Assembly (NCBI GenBank): GCA_900074885.1
Contig: FJUW01000019.1
Coordinates: 310,001 to 374,000 of the forward strand
DNA from: Rhynchosporium graminicola
Taxonomy: Eukaryota; Ascomycota; Leotiomycetes; Helotiales; Ploettnerulaceae
DNA length: 64,000 bases
Direction of reading: 5' to 3'
Below the pieces are notes generated by a model that worked only from the letters and a program-made list of their open reading frames with translations, was not told the origin of the DNA and did no database searches. The stretch's first letter is position 1. Every line of letters starts with the position of its first letter. Both the position numbers and the translations under genes were made by a program. Of the stretch, positions 22,893 through 35,750 are shown in pieces.

Positions 22893-23319
22893 TGTAACGT
22901 TCCTAGTTCTGACTGGTATATAGTATATAAGCTCGTCGGTTAGTATTAGCTATAAAGTAAAGTAAATAAGAAGTTCGGTTCTTAATTAGAATTAAGACGT
23001 TATAAGTAAGTATTAATTGCTATATAAATTTAAGCATGAAGCTCCTATCTAGTAGTAGAAGTACTAGTCTTATATAGAACTTTTATTCTCTTATACTAGC
23101 TATATAAGACCGTCTTATAGAGCGCGTAAGCCCTCGCGACTTATCTAGTAGTCTAGTATATCACGTGATCCTGGATTATCTATAGCTACGATACTATTAT
23201 TACTGCAATACAGTTAGGCGTATAGTACTACTCGCTAGTCTATACTATAACTATATTAGTACTTTTCCTCTAATAGTACTAACTCTTTTTAATACTAAGA
23301 ACTAGGCCGATTTATAATA
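22893..23319 (-). repeat. LTR A (short form), 3' LTR of A(-)
   Basis: 427 bp, starting TGTAACGTTCC on plus. Lacks the block present after the first 30 or so bases of the 496-bp LTRs of A(+). Confidence 0.9.
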
Positions 23320-23424
23320 TTATTCTCTTTCTATCTTAGCGTATCCTTATACTTAAGTATACTTAAGGAAATATCGATATCTATCTATAGCTATCTCCTT
23401 CTTTTATTATACCCTTTAAACGCT

Positions 23425-23990
23425 TAACTAAACGAGTTAATTATATTATACTTAGAAGATAAATAGAATTAAGTAGTAAAATTATAATACTATATACTAG
23501 ATATGAAAAAGCGGAATATAAAAAGTATATATCGCCTCGCGACCTTAAATTAACTTAGTATAATTATTATACTTAATTAAATAAATCCTATAATATTCAT
23601 ATAAAGAACTAGATACTTATAGCTTCTAAATAGGAAAGTCTTAATTCCTAAATTAAAAAATTAAAAGATAAGGAAAACTTAACTATAACTAAGTTTTATA
23701 TACGAATTATAAAGTTAAAGAAATAGAAATATTTCTTATACGAAAAGTAATAAAAGATAATTACTACTAGTCTAAACTTAATAGCTAAGCTCGATACTCT
23801 TAAAGCTCTAGAAAAAGAAGAAAAGTAGAAATAAGAAAAAGAGAGAGTACTTAATAATACTAAGTTAATAAGCGCAGAACTCTCTAGTTTCGATATTCCT
23901 ATCGACCTCTTATTCGACCTAATAGTTAATCTTCCTTTTAACTCTATAGACTTACTCTAAGTAGATCTGGGTTTTATCGATAGAAATTAG
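23425..23990 (+). pseudogene. Antisense coding-like frame in the 3' region of element A(-)
   Basis: On the strand opposite to pol, one frame runs from about 23,425 to TAG 23988-23990 with interruptions only of the Gln/Trp-to-stop kind. Peptide: a Lys/Tyr-rich N-terminal part (YKKYISPRDLKLT), then a heptad-like, charged stretch (IAKLDTLKALEKEEK) suggesting a coiled coil, then an acidic/aliphatic tail (SFDIPIDLLFDLIV). The same frame exists without indels in A(+) at 33327-33896. It runs tail-to-tail with the pol chromodomain. Function unknown. Confidence 0.55.
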
Positions 23991-26900
23991 CTAGTAATAC
24001 TAAGTAATAAAAGCTTAACTTAAGTTCTTATATATTCTTTAAATATAAGTAATTTTTCTATTTTATTAAGTATCTAATTATATCTCGTTTATACTAATAG
24101 TTTAATAGTTCCTTTATATTATATTATATAAATAGATTAAATAGTTTAGTATATATCTTTAGAGCTAGTAATACTCTTAATAGTACTTTTTCTAATAAGG
24201 ATATATAGAATATTAGAAATATCTTCTTTATTATAACTAATAGCTAGAGTTTATAATTCAAAAGTTCTTTAACTTATTTAATTTTAAATAATCTAAGTTT
24301 CTTATAATCTAGCTTATCGCTTAGTCTCTATATATTAATATTTTTTTATAAAAAGTAAACTCTATCTCTCTCTTATAGTATTAGCTTCTAATTATATTTC
24401 TTATTATAATAATATATATTCTTCTTATTATAAACTAGAGTTCTTCTGCAAGTTCCTTATAAAAGTCCTAGATATTCCGGATCTAGATATAAGCTATATT
24501 ATTATCTTTAATAATAATATTAAGCTCTCTATGAGTAATAAGTTTATAACTATAATTTATAAAGAATAATATAACTTTTATTATTTCTATAGTTAAGTTA
24601 TTATATACGAACTCTATAAGTAGTAGTAGTTCTACTTAATTATTTTATTAATAGTTAATATAATAGCGTAAGTATACTTTAACTACTTAGTTTATTCTTT
24701 TATTTCTTTTATTAGTCTAAGGATAGAAAGCTATTAATAGTTTTTATTTAGTTCTTAAGAACTCTATTAAAGTATTCTAGAACTTTAATATAAATAACTT
24801 ATCTCGATCTGATATAATTTCTTCGGGTACTCTATAGTTAGAGACTATCTTCTTAAGGTATACTTATACTAAGTATTCAGCTATAAGAGTAGATAAGACT
24901 AGTACTAAGATTATATATTTAATAATTCTTTTTATAATAATAAGTATTATATTATAACTAACTCTTATAACTAGGTCCTTCGATAGTAATAGCAGCCTTA
25001 TAAAGTCCTATAATATCGATTTCTAAGATATTAGTAGTATTAGTATTATAATTATCTACTTATAAGGTATATATTAGAAAGACTTATTCTTAATATAAGT
25101 ATTATAATTAGCTAGTACTTCTTTAATTATTTAGTAGAGTCCTTCTAACTAGTAGTTTCTTAAAATCCTTAGATATATTCTTCGTATCCCTTAGTATCTA
25201 TACGCGGGAAGCTTATTATGACGACAGCTCACCTGAATGTCACATGAGAAGAAGGATAGATAACAGGGCCCAAGTTCACAGGTATCCCGGCAGAACTAGT
25301 ATCCGACCCGGTACAGTATCGGACTAGTACCGGCATATATATATAAGGTGCCTTGCACTCTATCTCTCTTCTTCTTCCTTCCTTATCTTTTTGTTTTCTT
25401 CGTAGTAGACTATATAAGATCGCTCTTAGCCTCCCTACTCGTTTATTCTTGCTTATATACCGCCTTAAGTCTTATGTCGTTACACTTATATTATTCTTTA
25501 ATATATACTTATATTAAGCTTAGTAGAAGCTAAACTTTCCTATTAACTTATATAATACTATTCTTAATTATATTCCTTATAATAAGTTCCTTAGTCTTAT
25601 TTAGAGATATTCTATTCTTCTTCTAAGTCTCTTTTAAAGTATTATACTAAAGTCCCTCGATCTCTTACTTAATTATAATAGCTTCTCGGATATTAATAAC
25701 TATATCTCTATTATCTAGCTATCTAAGTAAAGTAGTCTTATTATAAACCTTATTATTCTTATAACTTAGTAATCTACTTAGAGTATCTGCTTATATATTA
25801 ACTTTTCCCTATATATACTTAATAATTAGATTAAAAGAGGCGAGTTCCTTTAACTATCGAGCTAATCGATAATTATTTAAGCCCTTAGTAGTTATAAAGG
25901 TTCGGAGATTCATATAGTTAGTATAGATAATAACTAGAAACTTAGCTCCTTATAAGTATATTTTCAAGTGTTTAAATACTTTAATAATCGCTATAAGTTC
26001 TTTCTTATAGATATTATAATTCTATTTAACTAGAGATATTTTCTCTGAAAACTAAGTAACTAAGTATAGTTATCTTTCGTTATCTCGCTATAAGTATACT
26101 ACGCTAGTATAGATATTAGAGGTATCTATTTCTATTATACTTTCCTTTTTTTCGTTAAAACTATATAAGATTAGTTCTTTTATAAATTCTTTCTTAATTC
26201 TCTGAAACACTTCCTTATACTAGCTAGTTCAAGTGAAAGGAACGCCCTTCCTTATTAAGCTCGTAAGCAGTTCAGTAATCTTGGAATAGTTTCTAATAAA
26301 CTTAGAAAAGTAACTTACTTAACTGAGAATTCATATTTCGATATCTTTAGTTTAGAATCTACTTTATAGAGTATTTCTATAACTTAGATAATATAGCTCT
26401 AGTATACCTCGATAATCTCCGAGTATACTAAGATATTATCTAAGTAATATATAGTAAATTTCTTAATAAAGTCCTTAAGAATATTATTATTCTGCTTTTA
26501 ATATATAGCTAAGGTATTAGTTAAGCTAAATAGTATTACTATATATTCCTATAGCCCTAAGGGCAATACGAAAGTAGTCTTCTACTTATATCCCTTCTTA
26601 ATTCGGATTAAATTAAATATATTATATTAGTTTAACTTAGTATATATCTTTACTCTAGTTAGCTTATCCTATAAGTACTAAGTATTTAGTAAAAGATATA
26701 TATCTCTTATAGTTCTATTATTAATTATCTAATAATCTCTATAAGGTCTCCCTTTAAGATCTCTTACTTTCTTAACTACTAGTATATTAATAGTATAAAG
26801 TAACTTAGATTTCCGAATCTATCTTTTCTTTATATCTTACTTCTAGTACTCCTTAAGTATTCTTATAGTATTATAATTATAATAGCGAAGTTTCTCTATA

Positions 26901-29190
26901 ATAAGTATAAACTTATTCTTAAAGTTTATTTTATAATTCTAAAGTTTATACTTAAGTAATACCCTTATATCCTGCAGATCCTTAAATAATTTCGAGAACT
27001 TCTTATATAGTTCGAGTAGCTACTCCTAAATATTATCTATCTAACTAGAATAATTTCTAAGTTCTTTCTAACTAAGAACCTAACTTAACTAGCTAGAGTC
27101 TATTAGCGTCTTTATTAAGGAGGTAGCGTTAGCTTCTCTTTTACTAGCTAATTAACTATATTTATATTTATAATTACTAAATATAACTCTCTTAATTACT
27201 TAGTCTATATTAAGATTATAGTTATATAGCTTTAATATTCCTAATATAATATTATATTATCTAGTAAGTATAATATCAAAGTAAAGCGTTTCTTTATAGC
27301 TATTAATAATTATCTTTATTCCTTTTATCTTTCTACGGACTTATCTATCTAATCTAGCGCTTTTTCTATCTAATAAGATAAAATAATATAGTTTCGGGTT
27401 AATAGTAATAGGAATATTCTATTTCTCGATAAAAGCTAAGTTTATAAAGCGTCTTATAGCTTCTAAATTAATAAGTACTTTAATCTTAATATTATCTATT
27501 ATAACTAGTAAGATTAACTAATCGAACTCTCTAGTAGTAATAAGCTCTAAGTATAGTAGTTCTATTATAAAGTAATTATATACTTCTTTAATAATTCTCC
27601 TTATTATTTTATTTAACTAAGTCCTAAGGCCGGGTTCGTAAGTAATCAGGATATAGAGTATATAGTAATAGAGATTAGCTTACTTTTAAATCAGATCTAG
27701 TATTATTCTTTAGTAAGTAGCTAATTCTAATAGATACTATCTTCTCTACTAATAGCGTTCCTCTCTTATTTCCTCAGTAATAGCTTAAGTATCTTTTATT
27801 CGAAGGAACTGATCTAATTATTCGAATTCCTTTAGTTCGGGTTCTCCTGCGAGATTAGCTATATAATAATCTAGTTATTCCTCGATATCTCTAGTATTAA
27901 CTTAGAATATAATAGTAGTAGTATTATAGTAAGTAATAACGTAGTCTATACTCAGGTTAGATATATTATAAGTTCGATAATACTCTATAAAATCGGACTT
28001 AATTCTATTATAAGCTTATATTCTTCTTTTATTATTAAAATTTCGAAGAGTCTAGTTTTCATTATTATATAGGAGACTATTATATAAATAGTTTCTTTTA
28101 TCTTTAATACTCTAGCTTTCTTAGTCTTCCTCTAGAAGTTTAACTAAGTTCTCTTCGAATTCTTCGCTAGATTTATAAGCTATAAAGTCCTACGAACTCT
28201 ATTTTATATTAGAAGCTTCTTAGTAATCTAACTTCTTTTCTACTAATCTGAATTCTCTCTTAGGTTTATTCTAGAGTTTCTCTTTCTATTTCTTCTTCTA
28301 AGAATAATTATAAGCGAGGTATCCTAGCTTATTAGACGTATAGTATAAGCCCTTCTCTTAATATTTATCTTTCTTAGCTTAGCCCTTAGATCCTCTCTCT
28401 ATTCTATTTATTTCTATCAGATTATAATAATTATATTTATTATTCGAGTGAGATTAGAAATTCCCTTAATATTTACTATATTATTATAGAAATTAGAGCT
28501 TCTAGAGATAAATAAGTATAAAGTATCCTCCTTTTTCCTTCGCTTATTTCTAGATTCGTTTATTAATAATAATAAACGATTTAATTAAGTCTTCTAAGTT
28601 ATCTAGTTTATTAGTCCTAGAAAGCTTATCTTTAATATAGTCCTTAAGGCCTTAGTAGTATTAGGCTCTTAATCTACTATCTATCTAGTCTAACTATATA
28701 GAGTAGTAGTAGAACTCAGTAGTATATTTATAAATAGATTCTCGCTATCGAATTCCGAGTAAGTACTTCTTAGCTTATTCTTTCTTATTAGAGTCTCTAA
28801 AGATTCTCTTAATAATAGTAGTAAAGCTTATAATAGTTCGAAAGATAACCTGACTTTTTTTAGTTATAGTAATAGAATAAGCTCTAGTTAGATATTAATT
28901 AACTAAGTAATCGCTTAAAGCCGGTTCGATTTAGTAAGTAGTAATATCGTAAAGAAATAAAATAATCTATAGTACTTTAAGAGAATCTACTTTAAACTTA
29001 TCTCTATTAAAAGCGAGATATATTTAGTACTAAAGAATAAATTATCCTAAGTTATTATAGTTTCTATAATAAGTATTAAGTAAGTTGACTCGAGGTAGAG
29101 TAACTTTATTAGCTTTCTCTATCTTATTAACTTAAGATCCTTCTCTTATAACTAATCCTTCTTTAGGAGCTATTTCGTTCTTACTAGTAA
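23990..29190 (-). pseudogene. A(-) gag-pol, decayed
   Basis: Reverse complement of the A(+) coding segments. Gag with zinc-knuckle remnant at about 28,290-28,340, protease near 27,500, RT catalytic box near 26,440, RNase H, integrase and chromodomain towards 24,060-24,180. TAA/TAG are frequent. It is interrupted at 25217-25489 by a solo LTR of C plus one target duplication. No intact domain remains. Confidence 0.8.
25217..25484 (+). repeat. Solo LTR of family C
   Basis: 268 bp with CTTAT on both sides (25212-25216 and 25485-25489). The unfilled site in A(+) at about 32,100 reads CTCGT, i.e. the same site with CG instead of TA. It retains many CpA/TpG. It contains TATATATATAA about 38 nt before ATCTTTTTGTTT, and ends GTCGTTACA. 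Confidence 0.93.
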
Positions 29191-29213
29191 TACTTTAAGT
29201 AAGATACTTAAAG

Positions 29214-29640
29214 TATAATATTCTTAGTTCTAACTAGTACGCGGTATATAAGCTTATTAGTTAGTATTAGCTATAAAGTAAAGTAAATAAAAAGTTCGAT
29301 TCTTAATTAGAATTAAGATATTATAAGTAAGTATTAATTATTATATAAATTTAAGTACGAAGCTTCTATCTAGTAGCAGAAGTACTAGTCTTATATAGAA
29401 CTTTTATTCTCTTGTACTAGCTATATAAGACTATCTTGCAGAGCGCGCAAGCCCTCGCGACCTATCTAGCAGTCTAGTATATCACGTGATCCTAGATCAT
29501 CTATAGCTATGATACTATTATTACTATAATACAGGTAGGCGTATAGTACTACTTGCTAATCTATATCATAACCGTATTAATGCTTTTCCTCTAATAGTAC
29601 TAACTCTTTTTAGTGCTAAGAACCAGGCCGATTCGTGATA
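29214..29640 (-). repeat. LTR A (short form), 5' LTR of A(-)
   Basis: 427 bp. The leader side starts with the same perfect inverted repeat as A(+) (29193-29213). The outer end reads GATTCGTGATA followed by the ATTAG duplication. Confidence 0.9.
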
Positions 29641-29645
29641 ATTAG

Positions 29646-32600
29646 TTCCTTCGAATTAAAGATACTTAAGCTATTACTAAGGAGATAAGAGAGAAATACT
29701 ATTAGTAGAGAAGATAATACTTATTAGAACTAGCTACTTATTAAAGAATAATACTAGATCTGATTTAAGGATAAGCTAATCTATATTATTATATATCTTA
29801 TATTCTGATTACTTACGAACTCGGCCTTAGGACTTAGTTAAACGAAACGATAAGGAGAATTATTAAAGATATATATAATTACTCTATAATAGAATTATTA
29901 TATCTAGAGCTTATTACTACTAGAGAGTTCGATTAGTTAATCTTACTAGTTATAATAGATAGTATTAAGATAAAAGCACTTATCGATTTAGGAGCTATAA
30001 GATACTTTATAAATCTAACTTTTATTAAGAAATAGAATATTCCTATTATTATTAACTCGAAACTATATTACTTTACTTTATTAGATAGAAAAAGCGCTAG
30101 ATCAGACGAATAAGTCCGCAGAAGAATAAGAGAGATAAAGATAGTTATTAATAAATATAAAGAAACGCTTTACTTCGATATTATACTTACTAGATAATAT
30201 AATATTATATTAGGAATATTATAGCTATATAACTATAATCTTAATATAGACTAAGTAATTAAGAGAGTTATATTTAGTAATTATAAATATAAGTATAGTT
30301 AATTAGCTAGTAAAAGAGAAGCTAGCGTTACTTCTTTAATAATAACGCTAATAGACTCTAGCTAGTTAAGTTAAGTTCCTAGTTAGATAGAACTTAGAAA
30401 TTATCCTAGTTAGATAGATAATATTCGGGAATAAGTACTCGAACTATATAAGAAGTTCTTAAAACTATTCGAGGATCCGTATAATATAAGAGCTTTACTT
30501 AAGTATAAGCCTTAGGATTATAAAATAAACTTTAAGAATAGATTTATACTTATTATAAAGAAACTTCGCTATTATAACTATAATACTATAAGAACACTTA
30601 AAGAGTATTAAGAGTTAAGTATAAAGAAAAAATAAATTCGAAAGTCTAAATTACCTTATACTATTAATATACTAATAGTTAAGAAGATAAGAGATCCTAA
30701 GGGAAGATTATACGAAGACTATTAGATAATTAATAATAGAACTATAAGAGATATATATCTTTTACTAAATACGTAATACCTGCGAGATAAGCTTACTAAA
30801 GTAAAGATATATACTAAATTAGACTAATAGAATATATTTAATTTAATCCGAATTAAGAAAAGATATAAATAAAAAACCGCTTTCGTATTACCTTTAGGGC
30901 TATAGGAATATATAGTAATACTATTTAGCTTAACTAATACCTTAGCTATATATTAAAAGCAGAATAATAATATTCTTAAGGACTTTATTAAGAAATTTAC
31001 TATATATTACTTAGATAATATCTTAGTATACTCGGAGATTATCGAGGTATACTAGAGCTATATTATCTAAGTTATAGAAATACTCTATAAAGTAGATTCT
31101 AAACTAAAGATATCGAAATATAAATTCTTAATTATATAAGTTATTTTTCTAAAGTATATTATTCGCTCGAGAGAGATAAGTATTAACCTAGAGAAAATTA
31201 GAGCTATAAAAGAATAAGAATCTCTAAAGAATATTAAAGATATATAATTATAGTTAAGTTTCGCTAACTTTTACTAATAGTTTATTAGAAACTATTCTAA
31301 AATTTCTAAATTACTTATAAGCTTAATAAGAAAAAGCGTTCCTTTTACTTAGACTAGCTAGTATAAGGAAGCTTTTTAGAGAATTAAGAAAGAATTTATA
31401 AAAGAACTAATCTTATATAGTTTCGATAAAAAAAAATAAGTATAATAGAAATAGATACTTCTAATACTTATACTAGTATAATATACCTATAGCGAGATAA
31501 CGAAAGATAGCTATATCTAATTACTTACTTTTCAGAGAAAATATCTTCGACTAAGTAGAATTATAATATCTATAAGAAAGAACTTATAGCGATAATTAAA
31601 GTACTTAAATATTAGAAAATATACTTATAAGAAGCTAAGTTCTTAGTTATTATCTATACTAACTATATAAATCTCCGAACCTTTATAACTACTAAAGTCT
31701 TAGATAATTATTAATTAGCTTAATAATCCGAGTAGTCCGAGGAACTCGCCTCTTTTAACTTAATAATTAAGTATATATAAGGAAAATATAATATATAAGC
31801 AGATACTCTAAGTAGATTACTAAGTTATAAGGATAATAAGGTCTATAATAAGACTACTTTACTCAGATAACTAGATAATAGAGATATAGTTATTAATATT
31901 CGAGAAGCTATTATAATTAAGTAAGAAATTAAGAGACCTTAGTATAATACCTTAAAAGAAGCTTAAAAGAAAGACAGATTATCTCTAGATATAATTAAGG
32001 AACTTATTATTAGAAATATAATTAAAAATAGTATTATATAAGTTAATAGGAAAGTTTAACTTCTGCTAAGCTTAGTATAAGTATATATTAAAGAATAATA
32101 CGAGCTTCCCGTATATAAATACTAAGGGATACGAAGAATATATCTAAGGATTTCAAGAAACTACTAGTCGGAAGGACTTCGCTAAGTAATTAAAGAAGTA
32201 CTAGCTAACTAAAATACTTATATTAGGAATAAGTCTTCCTAATATATATCTTATAAGTAGATAATTATAATACTAATACTACTAATATCTTAGAAATCGA
32301 TATTATAAGACTTTATAGGGCTATTACTACTATCGAAGGACCCGGTTATAAGAGTTAGTTATAATATAATACTTATTATTATAGAAAGACTTATTAAGTA
32401 TATAATCTCAGTACTAGTCTTATCTATTTTTATAGCTAAATACTTAGTATAAGTATACCTTAAGGAGGTAGTCTCTAAATATAGAGTACTCGAAGAAATT
32501 ATATCGGATCGAGATAAGTTACTTATATTATAGTTCTAGAATACTTTAATAGTATTCTTAAGGACTAAATAAAAACTATTAATAGCTTTCTATCCTTAGA

Positions 32601-33330
32601 CTAATAAAAGAAATAAAAGAATAAATTAAGTAATTAAAGTATACTTACGCTATTATATTAACTATTAATAAAATAATTAAGTAGAACTATTATTATTAAT
32701 AGAGTTTATATATAATAGCTCGACTATAGAAGTAATAAAAGTAATATTATTCTTCGCGAATTATAATTATAAACTTATTACTTATAAAGAGCTTAATATT
32801 ACTATTAAGAATAATAATATAGCTTATATCTAGGTCCGGAATATCTAGGACCTCTATAAGGAACTCGCAGAGGAACTTTAGTTTATAATAAAAAAGAATA
32901 CGTATTATAATAATAATAGTTATAGTTAAGAGCTAATATTATAGAAAGGGGATAAGGTTTACTTTCTATAAAAAAATATTAATATATAGAGACTAAGTAA
33001 TAAGTCAGATTATAAGAAATTTAGATTATTTAAAATTAAATAAGTTAAAGGACTTTTGAATTATAAACTCTAGTTATTAGCTATAATAAAGAAAATATTC
33101 CTAATATTCTATATATCCTTATTAGAAAAAGTACTATTAGAAGTATTACTAGCTCTAAAGATATATACTAAACTAGTTAACTTATTTATAGAATATAATA
33201 TAGAGGAACTATTAGATTATTAGTATAAACGAGGTATTATTAAATACTTAGTAAAATAGAAAAACTATTTATATTTAGAAAATATATAAGAACTTAAGTT
33301 AAGCTTTTACTATTTAGTATTACTAGCTAA
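29646..33330 (+). pseudogene. A(+) pol: protease, RT, RNase H, integrase, chromodomain (decayed)
   Basis: Continues the element after A(-). Protease ALIDLGAIRYFIN (active Asp codon 29985-29987). RT box YYLDNILVYS at 31005-31034, second Asp now Asn. RNase H from about 31,440 (EIDTSNT). Integrase core with DFIG at 32309, SDRDKL at about 32,504 and a remnant of HPQTDGQ with His changed to Tyr. Chromodomain EYNIEELLDY...YKRGIIKYLVK at about 33,191-33,300. Nearly every Trp and many Gln codons are stops. No function remains. Confidence 0.88.
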
Positions 33331-33896
33331 TTTCTATCGATAAAACCTAGATCTACTTAGAGTAAGTCTATAGGATCGAAAGGAAAGTCGACTATCGAGT
33401 CGAATAAGGAGTTAATAGGGATATCGAAACTAGAGGGTTCCGCGCTTATTAACTTAGTATTATTAGATATCTTTTCTCTTTCTTATTTCTCCTTTTTTTT
33501 CTTTTCTAGAGCTTCGAGAGTATTAAGCTTAACTATTAAGTTCAGATTAGTAGTAATTATCTTTTATTACTTTTTATATAAGAAATATTTCTATTTCTTT
33601 AATCTTATAATTCGTATATAGAACTTAGCTATAGCTAAGTCTTTCTTATCTTCTAATTTTTTAATTTAGGAATCCAGACTTTCTTATTCGGAAGCTATAA
33701 GTATCTAGTTCTTTATACGAATATTATAAGATATATTTAATTAAGTATAATAATTATACCGAGTTAATTTAAAGTCGCGAGGCGATATATACTCTTTATA
33801 TTCCGCTTTTTTATATCTAGTATATAGTATTATAATTTTATTACTTAATTCTATTTATCTTCTAAGTATAATATAATCGACTTATTTTATTAAGTA
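33327..33896 (-). pseudogene. Antisense coding-like frame in the 3' region of element A(+)
   Basis: Homologous to 23425-23990 and in the same single frame, with stop at 33327-33329 inside the pol tail. Differences between the two copies are mostly CG/TA or C/T. Its upstream end was cut by the insertion of D(+). Confidence 0.55.
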
Positions 33897-33901
33897 TTCA
33901 G

Positions 33902-34136
33902 TGTGACGACTAGTCAGGTTTGGAGGTTTCTCCCTATTAGTAGAAACACTTACTGCTAAGCGAGATTACACGAGTAGAGTTTAGGGGCCCCTTTTCATAT
34001 ATATACTTCCCTTCTCTCTCTACTTCTTCACTCCTTAGTTATAGATTCTTAAGTGATTCTTACTATTTTATATTTATAGTAATATAAGGTCTTATTACTC
34101 AGGTAGTTTTAAGACCTTTCTAGAGTAAGCGTTATA
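33902..34136 (+). repeat. LTR D (long form), 5' LTR of D(+)
   Basis: 235 bp, TGTGACGACTAG to AGCGTTATA. A TATATATA run precedes AGTTATAGAT by about 31 nt. The 10-nt complement of that motif, ATCTATAACT, lies 2 nt downstream of the LTR. Confidence 0.92.
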
Positions 34137-34199
34137 TTATCTATAACTCTTTTACTTATATCTAGGAAGATAGTAAATATCTACTTATATTATACCTCT

Positions 34200-35750
34200 A
34201 TGCCTAGAGCTACTAAACGCAAGAGACTACGCTATATAGAGAAGGCCTATACTAAGTATAAACTTGAAGAATAGCACCTAAACCGAAGTAACCTAAGTCC
34301 GATAAATCGACTACCGGTTCTCTGACTCCCTTTACCTCCTATTCTTCAGCGACTCGTAATACTCGCTATAACCTACCTCTCTCTATAGTAGAGAGTACTC
34401 GCGACGACGCCTCGTCCGAGTTAAGCTCCCTGACTCCTACTATAATTAACGAACTTACTAAGTCGCTAAACCTCCCTGATAATACCCTTATATTAATAGT
34501 AACTATAAGTAACTTATAGGAAGACTACGCTTACTAGCTATAAGAGGCAGAAAGGAAACTCGCGGAGGAGAGATAATTAAACGCTAACTTATCTATAGAA
34601 CTACGCTAGTTACAGGACGAGTTCCTAGAATTACGCTAGTTAACTACTTAGCGCTCTACTAAGTCTATATCGTTTAATAACATTTAATCGCGTATAATAC
34701 TACTACTATTAATTAAAGAAGATAACGCTACTCTTACGCCTAATAATCGTCGTCGAGAATAATCTACCGGAGGAATATTATTAATATTATACGCTATACG
34801 TATAGAGAAGATACCGAACCTTCTAAATAAGCTCTCTAATAGAATCGACTACTCTCTAAAACTCTAAGAAGTATAGATACGTAACGCCCTCCGGCGCTAC
34901 TCTAGCTACTTTATTAATAAAGATTATTATAAAGATTAGTTACTTAACTAAACAGAAGGAATAGCTAGAACTTACCTAGAACTCTTATTCTTAGAACTAG
35001 AATATAACGAAGAAGGCAGTATAATCGATTCACTCGATATAATTACTTAACTTATCTCCTTCTTATCTAATCTATACGACTAATAAACTATAAGAGCTAG
35101 TTACTCCGCGCTAAAGATAGATTATAAGTAGACCTTCTAGATATTCTATTACGAGTTTCGTACGCTAGCTTATAAAGTTAGAGTAAACGATTAATCGACT
35201 CTGAAAATGGACTTATAGGAGAAGCTACCTATACGGCTACGGAAATAGCTCTTCTAATATTACCGAACATTAAGGATACTAGAAGAATACATTAAGGCTA
35301 TATAAGCTAAAGACTAAGGTTAATTTATTAAAAAGACTTACTATTCCGAGTCTTCAGCTAAAGCTAGCGCGACTCGGGAACGCCCTATAAATACCTCCTC
35401 CTAGCGCTATAGTACTAACTCCTCTTCTTATCTGCAAATTAGTCTTCTTACGCCCGAGAATACTAGTGCAACTAGTAAATAAGTACTATACTCTATACGA
35501 AATGATACGCCTTATATATAATCGCTAGCGAATACTCCTTATTACTTTACGCTTACCTTATACTTACGCTTATTATTAGCTCGACTTAATACTCCGTATC
35601 GAATTAACGTAATTAATACTAATAATAATATTAATAGCAAGCTAGAAGATAATAATAATAAAGAAACGTATAATAATACTTAAGAGTATATTAAACCGCT
35701 AGTAAAAGACTACGCCTAGGGAAAGACTCCTTCCTAAGTAGTATACGAGA
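34200..35750 (+). pseudogene. D(+) gag (decayed)
   Basis: Begins with a preserved ATG 64 nt after the LTR, first residues MPRATKRKRLRYIEKAY, also readable in both other D copies. Then many TAA/TAG. A large middle part reads as a retroviral-type capsid region (for example NALRRYSSYFINKD). No zinc knuckle was found. gag begins in frame 3 and pol is in frame 1. Confidence 0.7.

Larger units (their letters stand above)
22893..29640 (-). mobile_element. Ty3/gypsy LTR retrotransposon A(-), inserted in A(+)
   Basis: Two 427-bp LTRs (22893-23319 and 29214-29640) and the duplication ATTAG (22888-22892 and 29641-29645). The unfilled site reads ATCAG in its own copy of the target region, near 27,805. 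Same family as the A(+) host but with LTRs 69 bp shorter. The interior is collinear with A(+) and contains one solo LTR of C (25217-25484). Without it the element is about 6.5 kb. Confidence 0.92.
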
